Assembly (NCBI RefSeq): GCF_050947335.1
Contig: NC_134989.1
Coordinates: forward strand, 3,527,501 to 3,591,500
Length of the DNA stretch: 64,000 nt
Direction: 5' to 3'
Source: Megachile rotundata
Lineage: Eukaryota; Arthropoda; Insecta; Hymenoptera; Megachilidae
Within the stretch, counting starts at the first letter, position 1. Each line of letters starts with the position of its first letter. The notes under the pieces were generated by a model. The model worked only from the letters and a program-made list of their open reading frames with translations. It was not told the origin of the DNA and searched no databases. A program made the position numbers and the translations under genes. Of the stretch, positions 36,561 through 49,440 are shown piece by piece.

Positions 36561-39500
36561 AATTTGAAACTTTTCATTAAAATTGAAGGTTTAAGAGAAA
36601 AATAAAATTTATTAAATGAACATAATTTTTTATTTTTGAATAAAAATTCTCTATATAACAAATGCTTTATTAGCATCAATATTTGTTTTACAGTAGATTT
36701 ATAAGAACATCATAAGCTTATATGATGAAGTCGAGTTTGAAACTTTTTGTAAAAACTTTTCAAAACCTTAATAGCTTAAAATTTATTTTTTCTTAAAACC
36801 TTTTTTAACTGTATTTCTGCAAAAACGTATTATAAATTATCAATTCTTTTGCATGACTTAATCCACCAATTCCAATCATCGTGAAACACTGTTATTTGAT
36901 TTTTAACTTTACCTTAATTTTAATTTTATTTGATGCAAATACCAATTTTAATGCTTCAAGCTGTAATTCAATCTTCTATCAATCATTTAATGACACATAC
37001 ATATTCCATATTGCTTTATTCATGAGAATTATAGACTTCTAAACGATGCAACATGCACAAACAGAAAATTACATTTCCACGCAGCACCAACTAATCGTGT
37101 CATCTAAATGAAGTTCATTAAAATTCACGAACGGCACTAATTTAGTGCAAATTAACAGTTCTATTTGGAAGACCAGGAAACGCCATATAATTTAGTACAT
37201 CATTTTCTATATCACGGTATCCCTCATATGCGGATCACGAGCATTATTATTTTGAATTGCCCAATTAACTTTTATGAGCCTGTTTATGGCACTGTATATC
37301 CTCATTTTAATATCCTTAATCACGATATAAAAAATGACTACCAATACCATTGTTACTTCGTGTTCTTGTGAATCATTACTTTTATGTTCGTTCATTTTCA
37401 AGCTCGAGCTTAAATTTCATTATTTTCCGAGATTAAAATTCTTGCTTATTAATAACTTTCATTTTTTCCGAGACGCGTGAGAAGTTTCCTTTCCCAATTT
37501 AATTAATTTTAACGTTGAGGTTGTTAACTCAATGTCGAAAGAAAAATATTACTTCAATAAAATACTAGTCTTATTTAACAGGGAGAGTGAATCAAAGTTA
37601 TTTCAGCTATTTCATTTATGACATTTTATTGAAAATGATTTATTGACCGAGGGTTAACAATTGCAATTTATAGATGAAATTTTTTATATTTCTATTAATC
37701 ATCGTTTATTTATTTTTATACTGTTATGAAATATTAATGAAATCACGAAATAAGATTCAGTAATGAAAGTTATTTTTGCAACAAGTGCAAACATGAGGTA
37801 ACGACATCCTGCAATATATCGTGTACAATGAAGTGGCAGCATACATGAACCTGCAGAAAATGGTGTCCCTCTTTCGAATGTTACTCGATGGCCTTTATTT
37901 TATCGGCTTAATCAGCGTAATTATTCTTCGCGGTGATTTTCCACATCATTGCAATCGCATTTCATGCGAGTTATGTACTTGGCTACATGGCAAACGGAAA
38001 AGGCATTATACTGAAGTTCGAGTTAATTTTTCTTACACACGCTGCATGAGTTTTGTTTTGTGCGAGAAACGAGATAAACTGTTTCATTGCGAATGACTTT
38101 AAACGATAGTTCTCGACAAGCATTAAAAACGTGCAAATTGCACACTCGTTCGTAATTCGTTGCAATATAACAGTCAAGAAGTTATCATTTTTCTGTAAAC
38201 CGTGGCGAAGTTATAATTATTTTGCAAAACATTAAAGCAGTTATGATTTTTCTACGTAAGATTAAAAATTTCACTTTTTTGTGAACTACTTACTTTATGA
38301 ATTTTTCTACAAAATATTATAGAATCCTTTCTATCAAATATGTATTGTAGACAAATTTTTCTATAATAATATGATTTTTTTGTAAAATATCAATTTTATT
38401 TTTTAATAAAACATTAACAATGTTACAACTTTTCTAAAAATTATTAACAATGAATTAGGCTAAAATCGTAATCTAATTAAATTTGAAATAATTAAACTTG
38501 AGGAATTTAAATCTTGAATCTTTAAAAGAATGGTAGAGGTTTCCTAATTAGATCTTTGTCAGTGTAATTGCACTAACGCTTATTTCAAAATTATAGTATT
38601 TTAATGTAATTCCAATTATACTATTCTAATTAAAGTATTTTAATTAAAAAACTTTATTTGATCGTATTTACTAAAAAATTTGGCTACTTGAACATTTGAA
38701 TTAGCTTCAGTAAAATTTATTTTTTAACTAATCAAAAATCTTTCTTAGATCGTTCAAATTTATAGGTAAATCAAAGATTAAATAGAAATGTAGATAAATT
38801 CTTGTATGCATAATTAAGTACGGAGTATTTAATTTATTATATAGTTAAGTAATTATATTGATTATATATCACACATTACTTCAAACTATTTTGCACGTTA
38901 TTTTCGATACACAAAAAGAATTGTAAGGAGTTCTATAGAACTGTGAACAATTATAGATTATATAACAACAAATATGATATTGTGTCATAAATTCAAATTA
39001 CATTTTCAAGATATATAACGCATATGAAAGCCTGTATTAAGTCTTTTAAAACGTAATGCAATAATTATAATGGAAGTCAAACACCACTAATAGACAGATT
39101 TATGCCGCGGTGACTGATGTGAGCCATAAATTTCTTTCATTTAAATAATCTGTCACTATACATAGAGTGCATAGAAAGGTACGTGGAACTTTCTAGTCAA
39201 CTATCGTTTAAAAACAGAACAGATGGAACTTATAACTAGTTCAAATTAAAAAATATATCTGTAATTAATAACACTTTGTTATTGTATATTGTATATTTTT
39301 CAAAACTACTTAAAAAGATTGATAATATATCTAATCTAACATGTAACATTAAAAAATTCTGAAAATCATTTAAAGAAGGAAAAAAAAACATTTTTCTTGT
39401 ATTATTTATATTTGTGCAAATATTTTATATTTGTATAAATCTGGCATACAGTATATTCACCTCTTTAGAATTGACGTTAAGGTTGGAAAGAACAAGTGAT

Positions 39501-40440
39501 TCAATTTTTTGACGTAACATTTTACTCACCTGGAGTAGTATTTAGAATATATATTTTACTAATTTTAAATCTGCATAAATCAATCGTAAAGAAATTTATA
39601 ATACACAAACACAATATGCACATATGTGATCTTTGATGAATTTAAAAATAAACTACACTAATACGTGTATCTTTGAAGAGATTGAAAATCATGCTTGTTA
39701 TCGAAACGAACCTAAAAAAAATACAATCGCAAGCTGTGCGAATTTTCTAACGAAGAAAAATCCATCTAGAAAGTACGACGGATCAATATTCCTTTATGCT
39801 CGCGTACAGTGACACCGGTGCGTGTATCGCTCGTTTTATTACGGCGTGTACACACGAGAAAGGTACGACTTCCTCTTGTTTTACGAGGTGTCGATACCGC
39901 GCCCCATGTAAACGTATATAAAAGCGAGTTTACCATTGCTTCGCGTACTTTGCACTCCCTCGATCCTGTAATCGCGATCCTGTCAAGTTCGAAAGTTCTG
40001 CTGAACTCCCAACGAAGGAAAACAGGGAATAATTTCATTTTCAAATTAGTGTTTGAACTTTTATTTTACTTGGATGACACTATGGAAGGATTTAACATAC
40101 GTCTTCAATTTTATTTATTTGTTATAATTTTTTTTGTTAATTTATTGGATGATGAACTAAATTGCCGTCATCCTGATTTAGAGTAAATTAGATTTTTATA
40201 TGGGAACTATTATTTATTTTTTTACCTTATATTATATTTGTGTATTAAAGAAAAATCTACTATTATATTTGCAATTATTGTAGTAGTAAGTATTTCAAAA
40301 AAGACGATTTTTTGCTTTAAGAATTTCTTATTGCCGAAATCCCATCTGTGGCAATATAGCGAGAGTCTGCTGTTTAATCTATCATATGACAAAAAATTCT
40401 TTGCGAAATGATATTCTGATTAACTGATTAATGATAAACT
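36561..40440. other. AT-rich sequence with small GC patch at 39770-40030
   Basis: Open frames of 68-125 codons occur (for example 37821-38096 and 39809-40186), but none has a recognisable domain. The 39.8-kb frames overlap on opposite strands. I see no supported gene. Confidence 0.5.
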
Positions 40441-40760
40441 GATTAGTTATGTTAAATCATAATAATTATTTAAAATCGTATTGCAATTATTAGACGAAGT
40501 TATATTATAATAATTATACAATATTATATTATTGTTATTTATGAAAATATGTTGTAATAGTCGCACAAAATTATGTTATAGTTACTGCACGTTGTTATAT
40601 TACAAAAATTATACAAAATTATGTTATAATTATTAGATGAAATTATATTATAATAATTGTAAAATTATATTACAATTGTCATTTAAAATTATATTACAAT
40701 TGTTATTTAAAATTAACTATACAAAATTACATCATAAGAATTTACAAAAAATTATAAGAG
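40440..40760. repeat. Diverged tandem repeat, ATTATATTA type
   Basis: Recurring AAAATTATATTATAATTATT and ACAAAATTATGTTATAGTT words at irregular 25-40 bp spacing. Confidence 0.65.
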
Positions 40761-41281
40761 TACGGTCAAATAATATTTAAGTAACTCTTTCATTTCTTTA
40801 ATACGAAACATTTTTTGCTTGCGATAAATTGAAATTCTTGAAGAGTAACTGACAGTTCTCAAGTACCTATAAAATTTACATTTCTCGTTTTCTATCATCC
40901 CCGTGCCTGTAGTATTGTCGGACAGTGATTCATTGAAGATTTAAAAGTTTGGCGCACTGCCTAGCCAAGATAACGGGTATCCAGTGAAAATCCGTATAGG
41001 TATTCGTTATATACTTTTTAACTAGAAGAGGCAATACTGTGAAATAAAATCTCCTGGAGGTCAACAGGAACTTACAGCAAGATTTATGTTCTGAAAATTG
41101 GCAGCGAGACCTTTTCAAGGGATACTCCAAGCTATTTATTCATTTTTACGCGGAATTTTTTTTCAGCAACGAAACAACTGATTAAGCTTCAAGCAATTGT
41201 AACGTCTCTGGAACCTAGGTTCAGATAGTTACAAGCGCTAGAAAGGTAAAGAGCGGCTTTTACCTATTAAACGAATCGTTT
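40761..41281. other. Unique sequence
   Basis: Nothing recognised. Confidence 0.55.
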
Positions 41282-41672
41282 TCGCAAATAACTAATCTAA
41301 AGAATGTGGGATTCGTGTGGTGCGCGGTTAAGGAATGAAATCCACAGGTCAATATTTTTCAACAATAAGGTTTATTCAATAAAACGATAAAAATGAAACT
41401 AACAAATAACAATAGCAACAAAATAAAGAAAAGTATATAGATTATAAATGATTAATTAGAATAAAGAATTAAATAGCTTTTGAAATAATAATAATAATAG
41501 AAATAATAGAACTTGACAAATTAAACAATATGTAATTGTGAATTTGACGAAATGAAACTCGCTAGTTAATACTTTATATTGGATCGTACCTAAGTCTGAT
41601 CTCTGATAAAGCTACATTCGCTTTTATAAAATTAACTAAAGGGTCTCGGCGCATAAGATACACTTTTTGGTC
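41282..41672. other. Left flank of a repeat-rich block
   Basis: Contains AACAATAAGGTTTATTCAAT, a layout that recalls the minus-strand polyadenylation end of a retroelement. Similar strings recur near 43220 and 44420. I could not define boundaries. Confidence 0.3.
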
Positions 41673-41954
41673 CCGGAAAAAAAAAATTCAAAAAAACCAT
41701 ATGGATCGTGTAGCCTGCTTCGAGTAGACCACGCGTACCCATGTTTGGCGTTCCAAATCACCGTCGTCGCTCCAGAAGAGGAGGAAATGTCTCCCGAGCG
41801 GTCGAAGTACATCGGACATACGGCGACTTGAAATACTCATATCTCACCCGCGTTTAGGGCTACAGAGCTAATCGAATGTTCTTTGGAAAGCTGGAGAAAC
41901 GTACTTTCTGATACGCGTATCAAGTATTAAGAAAGTAGCGATGAAGATGCTACC
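41673..41954 (+). repeat. Left terminal inverted repeat
   Basis: This arm begins CCGGAAAAAAAAAATTC and ends GATGAAGATGCTACC. It pairs with 42653-42933 over its whole length and contains CG-rich sequence unlike the flanks. Confidence 0.93.
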
Positions 41955-42186
41955 GAGTGGAGGAACTAAAATTCATTGATTGCACACAAATGCATTCGAC
42001 GGACCACTCTAGCTACACGCTCAATGTGTGCCCCCCTTCGAGGCGAACAAAATGCGATATCCCAATCGAAAATCCATTCGGGGCCCGATACTTTAATTTC
42101 GAAAAAACTGTAGATGGTCGCACCCGATTTTACACATTTCGCACACCTACCTCCATATAAACATGAGAAAGCCGTTCTGAAAGCAC

Positions 42187-42639
42187 TTAAGCCTCGCTGT
42201 CACTCCCTTCTGCTTCCGTTTCTTCTCCGGATGGTACGAAGAGCTCCGTTAACTGCGCAGCCGGGCGCAGGATCTGCGGGAGGTACCGAACATGGGCCAA
42301 GTAGAAGATGGCAGCGGCCACATGTGAGCAGCAGCCTACTGTCCGGTTTCCATTCGGGCACTCACACCAATATCGCCGAATTCCTTCAACCTGGTCCATT
42401 TTCGGTTCGTAATCAGTATAGAGCCGGTAAGTTTTTGCGTTCACGTGTCGCGACTCGATTTCTAGACGGACGATGTTCGGTGTTTCTTTTACGAACATCA
42501 TGGAGACGTTGTTGGTGTTGATTTGATATGGGCCCAAGGTCAATAGGAGTAAGTGGTCTCGAGTCAGTTTCGGGAAATCGGTCAGGGTGGTGGCCGAAGT
42601 CCGTTGCAGAAGTGTGTTTCTGCGCTCTATTGCCACCAC
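42187..42639 (-). pseudogene. SWIM zinc-finger protein, C-terminal remnant
   Basis: A 150-codon minus-strand frame. Residues 88-104 or so read YWCECPNGNRTVGCCSHVAA, a CxC...CxH arrangement typical of SWIM domains, followed by a helix-like IFYLAHVRYL and an acidic tail ending EGSDSEA. SWIM domains bind DNA or protein and occur at the C-terminal side of several eukaryotic transposases. The frame has no ATG start: the codon after the upstream TAG is GTG, and the first methionines are internal (MMFVKET). I read it as the tail of a transposase whose catalytic part was deleted. No DDE motif is present. Exaptation is possible but unsupported. Confidence 0.75.
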
Positions 42640-42652
42640 CTACTTCGGCATA

Positions 42653-42933
42653 GGTAGCATCTTCATCGCTACTTTCTTAATACTTGATACGCGTATCAGA
42701 AAGTACGTTTCTCCAGCTTTCCAAAGAACACTCGATTAGATCTGTAGCCCTAAACGCGGGTGAGATATGAGCATTTCAAGTCGCCGTATGTCCGATGTAC
42801 TTCGACCGCTCGGGAGACATTTCCTCCTCTTCTGGAGCGACGACGGTGATTTGGAACGCCAAACTTGGGTACGCGTGGTCTACTCGAAGCAGGCTACACG
42901 ATCCATATTGTTTTTTTGAATTTTTTTTTCCGG
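42653..42933 (-). repeat. Right terminal inverted repeat
   Basis: Reverse-complement partner of 41673-41954. It starts GGTAGCATCTTCATCGC and ends TTTTTTTTTCCGG, followed by TGGTC. Confidence 0.93.
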
Positions 42934-43360
42934 TGGTCGTTAAGCGCTCAGATCCTTTGGTATTCTTTATATATTCGATTCTCGTGTTCGAAGTTATCGC
43001 AATGACAAAATTTATCTTGATTTGTGCGGTTGTGATTTATATAAATGCTCTTTGACGAAATTAATTAATATTAGCGCTCTATAGTCTACCGCTGCGAGGA
43101 ATCCTAAGTGTGATTCTCTAAGTGTACCTAAATACGCTTTCGCAAAATTAGACAGATTTTATCTATTATCTAACGCGGTGTAGTCGACTACGGAAATTAC
43201 GCTAGAGTCAGAACAGTATTTTTTATTAACTCAAATAACCAAAATTTATCTGAATCTAATGAATTATTTCTTCGGAACAGTTACTCTTTTAATAATTTGA
43301 CTCTACAACTAACTGTCCATGACCCTTTTAGCCAAAACGAACACTGACAGCCGAAACCAG

Positions 43361-43780
43361 ATCGCTTAATTGGGGAGCTTGTTGTTCACTGGCTACTAGA
43401 ACGATCCAACGATACCAGAATCAGGTGAACAGTATAAGTCTGACAGGGTAGCAAATCAATTGACTCTAATTATAAACTTCAGCAAGTAATTGCTGAACTG
43501 CCACCCAAAAGACACGGGCTTCAGAGACCAAGCCGCTTAAATGAGGAGCCTGCTATTGGCTGACTACGAAACCACCCAGAACGAGCTCCGAGAATCTGAT
43601 GGCGCGTTAGCAGTTTTTTTCGACCAAAAATTAAATATGAGTAGCTGAGAGCTTTCGTTCGATGTCTTAGCCTTTCTTAGTGCTAAGTATAGCACTCTCC
43701 TATCAGAGTTTCAGTTACAAGATCGCTTGAATGGGGAGCCTGTTGTTCACTGGCTACTAGAACGACCCAGCGACCAAGTA
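43361..43780. repeat. Three diverged copies of a GC-rich module
   Basis: ATCGCTTAATTGGGGAGCTT at 43361, AGCCGCTTAAATGAGGAGCC at 43531 and GATCGCTTGAATGGGGAGCC at 43721 each start a module. Each continues with a (TTCACTGGCTAC)TAGAACGA-type stretch and CCAACGA/CCAGCGA. Spacing is about 170 and 190 bp. The first and third are closest to each other. Confidence 0.85.
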
Positions 43781-44550
43781 CCCGAATGGCGTATACCCGC
43801 TTTACCAATCAAGTATCAAGAATCTTTTCGGCTCTTTGACACCGAAAACTGTTCCGGTTATTCTTATCAATAAGACTTCTATCGTGCTCGACTGTGAAAC
43901 TGTTCTGCTGCTTAGACGGGTTTCGCTCGCCCTTTTATACTCGCAAGTTCGCTGAATTCCTGGAATTTCTGTGACGTCAGAATATATAAATTTTCATATA
44001 AATTCGTTATTATATATTAATTATAAAATTGAATGATTTAATTATATTTTAAATGTCGCTCTTTAATTAACGGCTAACATTTTTATATTAAAATAATAGT
44101 ACAACGGTGTTTTAGCGAAAAATACATTTTCTGTTCTTTTCTAATGAACTGCGCACAAATTCTACGAGAGCCGAATCTATTCCGATTTACAGCTTTTTAG
44201 TTGAAGGAAATAATTTTGGTTCCGGCTATTAGGAATAGTTTAGTACTGATTGATTTTACGTATATTAATTGATTTAGTTAATTAATTAATTTAATGTTTG
44301 ATAATGCCGTAAATAGAAATAGTATCTCCATCCTTTTCTAGGATTAGCGCTGATCTCAAGGATTTCGGGGCGAGCATCTCGGCACGTAGACACATATCGT
44401 AACGGAAATTTCTCATACAAAACTATACATTTATTAGAATAAAATAAAATAATACATTATCTTGTTTTAGTTGTTCTAACTTAATATTCAATTAATTATA
44501 TGGAAAATATTACCTACTCTAAATCAAAATCGTAAGATGATCATTATAAA

Positions 44551-44553
<3 letters not shown>

Positions 44554-44601
<48 letters not shown>
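44554..44601. repeat. AT dinucleotide microsatellite
   Basis: An uninterrupted alternating A-T run of about 48 bases. Confidence 0.98.
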
Positions 44602-44607
<6 letters not shown>

Positions 44608-44780
44608 GTACTGGTTACCGACTGTCGAACTTAATGGCTATGGTAATAGATACCTAATGTACTGTCGGTAATTTGGCAACTACTGTCGATAATTAACTAT
44701 TCCTATCGGCGGGTACAATACTGTCATGATGGTGAAGGAAACTAAAAAAAAGATTTCTCCAGGGACGTTACACAATTATC

Positions 44781-45999
44781 AAATTTGTATTACATTTAAA
44801 TTAAGAGATCAAAGTTTACATCATTCTTCATGTTACCAATATTTAGACTGAGTCTGGGTTTAAATTGTTATTCATATCATTAACATCTAAATTAAATTAT
44901 CAACTGAATAGTTGTCAATATTTAAGTTAAATTATGAAACGAATAGTTACTAATATTTGAATTAAGGTATGCATATTTTGAACAGAACACTATGTTGTTC
45001 CCACATACTACATATTATAATTTATTAATCAATGAAAGCATTATTATTTTAAAACAGCTGTAATTTAAACACGTACACAGTCCATAATTTTCAAAATCAG
45101 TGACCTTCACAATCAGCCTATCCTTATGAATTATATAAGAAAAACAAACATTCCATAAGAAAGAAAATAAATATATCGAGTTATACTTTTTTTCAAACAT
45201 ACACGTTATTCTACCTACAACATTTTAAAATAATAAAAACCTCACTAATAACTAAGAAAGCATAAAAACTTTTGAAATATTAACATTAATAAAAACGTTT
45301 CCAAAGACAAATGGACTAAACAATAAAAACGTAAGTAAAATCTCGTAAAAGAAACGGAACACAAAAGCATTAGTAAATTTCATTAGGAGAAACTAACTGA
45401 AATAGAGTCTACAGAGTAGACTAATGGTGGTTGAAACGAAAGAAAATGAAGATTAAAAGTCACGTCATGTCGTTGGATCACCGTAATGGCGGTAACATGG
45501 TGGGTAACCTCGATTTCTTTGTCGTCTCGTTTCGTTAGTTCGGTACGGACCGTAGATTGGCCCGTCATTTAAATGTCAACGAACCCTCGAGACTATTTCG
45601 AGCATCCCTGAAAACAACCCCCTTTGGCTAAAGGTAAGGTAGAATGGATAGAAAGGGTAACTAGTGGTGGAATTCAAGAAAATGCCACAGACTCGTCAAA
45701 ACTGTTCTTTTACTCAACGTTTATTTCTTAAGAGTTTTTACCAAAATCTCGAAAAAATTGTATTTTTTATGATTCTTTCAGTAACAGTTATATTACTAAA
45801 TGTTATTATGTACATTGAAATAGTACTATGCCGTGTTTATACGCGGCAAGATAATTTTTTGGTATTATTTTTTTCATTTCAATTAATAATTTAATTATTA
45901 TATCTATATAATGACAATGTGTGGCAAGGCGATATGAGAGGTGGACATAGGTGGACATGTCTTCCTCTAAGTGACACATATTCAAGCTCCACAATTTTT
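44781..45999. other. AT-rich unique sequence
   Basis: No gene recognised. Short open frames at 45383-45568 and 45664-45894 lack any domain. Confidence 0.6.
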
Positions 46000-46350
46000 G
46001 AATATCTACAAATTTAAATTATCGAATTTTTGAATCTTCAAATTTTTAAATCTATAGATTTTCGATGTTCAATACTCTTAATTTTTTAGATTCCCGAAAC
46101 TCCCAACTCTCAATCTCAAACTGTCAAATTGTCAAATTTTCAATTGTCAAATTGTCAAATTGTCAAATAGTTAATTGTCAAATTGTCAAATTATCAAATT
46201 ATCAATTTGCCAAATTCACAAGTCCAATTGTCAAATTTTCGAATGCTCGAATGCTCAAATGCTCAAATGCTCAAATGCTCAAATCTTCAATTGTTCAAAT
46301 GCTCAAATGCTCAAATGCTCAAATCCTCAATTGTTCAAATGCTCAAATAA
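46000..46350. repeat. Octamer tract, AAATTGTC then AAATGCTC
   Basis: Two local expansions with the same 8-bp period: AAATTGTC (about 46120-46200) followed by AAATGCTC with AAATCTTC and AATTGTTC variants (46235-46345). Read in one frame the second encodes SNAQMLKC repeats, which explains the open frames here. Confidence 0.92.
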
Positions 46351-49010
46351 TTCTGAGGTCCCTATAATTTTAGGTTTCCGAATGCATGGAATATCATATC
46401 TTTAAATCGTCAAATACTTATATCCTCAATATTCCCCACATTTATTCTTGAAATGGTGTGGTATCATTTTTAAGAGTGTGTGCAAATATTTAGAATAACA
46501 ATTTGGATGACATACATATATAAAGCATATTAAAATCGGCGATAATACAGTCGAATGATTCACCTCTAACTTTTTAAAACGATTGTTTAATTTAATAATT
46601 TCAAAGGACTCCGAACACGAACCTTTTTAAAAAATAAACAAGATTCATTTAAAAACAATACGTGCACTGTAATGAATAACAAAATATGTTTGATTAATAT
46701 AAAAAAGAAACGATATAAAACTGTAAACTGTAACTATGTGATTTTGCAATCAGCAACGTACAATAAATAGAGTGAACTTATGCGCGGTAAAGAACAAAAA
46801 ATTTAAGCTAAATAAAATAAATAAACTGATAAATAAAACAGATGGTTACCTATACAGAGAAGTCATACAGTGAAGCACTGATTCTTTGAATTTTAATATT
46901 TCTAATAATTTCAAATGTGAAACAAAATTCATGAAACACTGTATTTTATTTCCTTTATTTTGTCTAAAATGATAGTAGTGAGGAAATAGATATAGTAAGC
47001 GTAGTTGTTGAGAAAAGCATAAGGTAATTGGTTAAATCATCCATCAATCGACGTTTTAGAAAGAGCGGAAAGAAGAATAGGCCGAGTTAGGCTAATGTCA
47101 AGCTGTCTAGGTCACGGATCGGTCGGTGTTCTTGATCGGTCGTTTATCCGAGTACAGTGACCTACTTGCTACCGGTAATGTTAATCGTCCTTCTCGGCGA
47201 GCACGTGCGCTGCACAGTTATGCACTTTTTGTTTATGCTGCACTTTGCTCAGAAACGTTGCAATCGTGCTTATGAGGAGAGTTCATGCAATCAACGTTGT
47301 TGTCCGTGAAATTAAACGACCGAGATTTTTGTGAGCCGTTTAATTTGAAAGTGGAGCAAGTCCATTCTTTGTTATTAAGAAATATTTAAGTAATTGCATT
47401 TCGATAAGTTTAACAATACTGGTAAGCACTAATAGACAAAATAGTATTTTGTGGTGTTATATACTGTATGTTTATTATCCAAGAGTGTTTAAAGCGCTGG
47501 CTGAAAAAATATAGATTTTATTATCAGGACTTCCTCACTTTCTAAATTAATGAATTATTACAATCGTTAATTAAACGGATAATGTTTTAATCATTCTGTT
47601 ATTCTTTTTCTTAATTTTTTTTAATTATTTTGGTTCAAATTATTTTCATATTCAGATTCTGACTTTCATACTTTTCTTTTATTACCAATTCTCATGACTC
47701 TTATTTCTACAAACATAATAAAAATAATAAAATTCCTTGAAAATCAGGGCTTTATTTAATTAATGTTATTATCCATAAAAGTATTTTTATTTTCTTATTA
47801 TTAGTTACCACCTTCACTTTCAGATGCATTGCAGTTATAATATTCGTTATAATCATTCTGAGTCACAATTCGTTACAATAAAATAAACCACACTTCGTTA
47901 TTAATTTTCAAGTAACAATGAAATTGCTGACGGGTTTTGTGCACTGATTTAAAACAAGAACCATGTCGATTTTGTTGAGTTCAGAAACTGAATGACAATT
48001 TATTTGTAAGTTTTATCTATTATTATCATTATCGTCATTTTTTCCAAAAATGGATTTTCCCACTTTCAAAATAAACTAGTCTTATGTGGATAGAATGAGT
48101 TATTGACCTTTACATGTTTAACGTAGGGCCATTTTGATTCATCTACGAGACTAATATGTACGAAGTATGCAAGAGTCTGTAAAGTTTATAGGAAAATACA
48201 AAACTATTCTTCATATTAAATGCATCTAAATGTGTTATTTTACATATATGTATATAACAAAATTTGTTTTAATTTTATGCACAAAAATATTCAAAATTTT
48301 ATGAACGACCTTTGTTCGAAATAGCACTTAACCTCACATATAACAGATGTATAAACGTGAGTGTTTTTAATATTACGCACAGAAATATTCATAATTTTAT
48401 ACACAACTTTGTAGTGAACTGTATTTAATCTTAAATGAATGTAAACGTAATAGTTATGTAAAAAACTTTTGTTTGATCTTATACACAACTCAGCTCTTGA
48501 ATAATGGTAAAGAGATAATTAAATAATGAATATGATAAGTAAATATTAACATACGTATTTAGTTAACCTGCTTTGAACTTTCTCTATTCATATGAGAAAG
48601 ATACAGCAAACTTAATTTGTAAATTCATAAGTAAATTCATAAGTCATTCATTAATTCATAAATTTTCACTTTTGGTGTGTTGTTCCCTTTCTATACGTAA
48701 TTTCATTAAACTTTTAGGAACATGCCGCGATACCATCTGCAAATTTGTTTTCTTCTACGTACTCTTGGTTGAGAACAAAACAAGGGAAGTGTCTAATCAC
48801 TAACGTTGTTAATTAAAGTGGTAGAAGAAGAAAAAAAGGAAGGAAAAATTATGGGAAGATACGAATCGATTAATGTTTAGGATAATGCATTCCCATGATT
48901 ATGCATCATTTATCTTATTTTAGTATTTATATGCAGATTTGTTTTATTCCTTATACATTTTTATTAATGAATATTTTATTCATCGATCGGTTACATGCTT
49001 GCTAGTTTTT
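46351..49010. other. AT-rich sequence with GC patch at 47050-47300
   Basis: No gene recognised. A diverged duplication of about 100 bp lies at 48270-48490 (TTATGCACAAAAATATTCA and TTACGCACAGAAATATTCA). Confidence 0.5.
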
Positions 49011-49019
49011 GAGTTAAAA

Positions 49020-49440
49020 AATTGAGATATTTTCAAATTTTTAAACCAAGAAATTTAGAGATTCAGAGACTTAGAAATTGAGGAATATAGGAATTTTAGA
49101 ATTCTCGAATGTAGACATTTTTATAATTCAAATTCGACAACTTAAAAATTTAGAAATACAGATATTTAGAACTTCAGATATTTAGATATTTAGACATTTA
49201 GATATTTAGATATTTAGATATTTAGATATTTAGATATTTAGATATTTAGATATTTAGATATTTAGATATTTAGATATTTAGATATTTAGATATTTAGATA
49301 TTTGGATATTTACATTTTAGAGATTCTAGATTTCACAGATTCTAGAGATTCTAGAGTTTCAAAAGATTTAGATATTTAGAGATTTAAAGATTTAGATATT
49401 TATAAACTAAAATCTTTGAAATTTCAAATTTTCAAACAAC
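49020..49440. repeat. Octamer tract, TAGATATT array
   Basis: A pure TAGATATT array of about 14 units at 49187-49303, embedded in degenerate octamer sequence (TTTAGAGA, TTCTAGAG, TTTAAAGA) on both sides. Polarity is G-containing. Confidence 0.95.

Larger units (their letters stand above)
41673..42933 (-). mobile_element. DNA transposon with 282-bp inverted repeats, SWIM protein remnant
   Basis: The left arm (41673-41954) and right arm (42653-42933) are inverted copies of 282 and 281 bp that differ at only a handful of positions. Outer ends read CCGGAAAAAAAAA. The 5 bases TGGTC occur directly outside both ends (41668-41672 and 42934-42938), which fits a target duplication. The roughly 700-bp interior holds a minus-strand frame with a SWIM-type zinc-binding motif. 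It is probably a deletion derivative of a larger autonomous element. I cannot place it in a superfamily: transposases of the MULE group can carry SWIM domains but usually make 8-9 bp duplications. Confidence 0.85.
42939..44780. other. GC-richer repeat block, probable retroelement debris
   Basis: It contains a threefold diverged repeat at 43361-43780, a patch ending in CAGGGACGTTACA at 44760-44772 that looks like an inverted LTR start, and an AT microsatellite. No coding frame was found. It continues the composition of 41282-41672, so the SWIM element probably landed inside an older repeat. Confidence 0.4.

Noticed and set aside
42114..42521. 135-codon plus-strand open frame
   Set aside because: It is antisense to the SWIM frame and has no motif of its own.
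41317..44772. One very long LTR from TGTGGTGCG to GACGTTACA
   Set aside because: No matching duplication outside the two ends and no second copy in the window; the block remains undefined.
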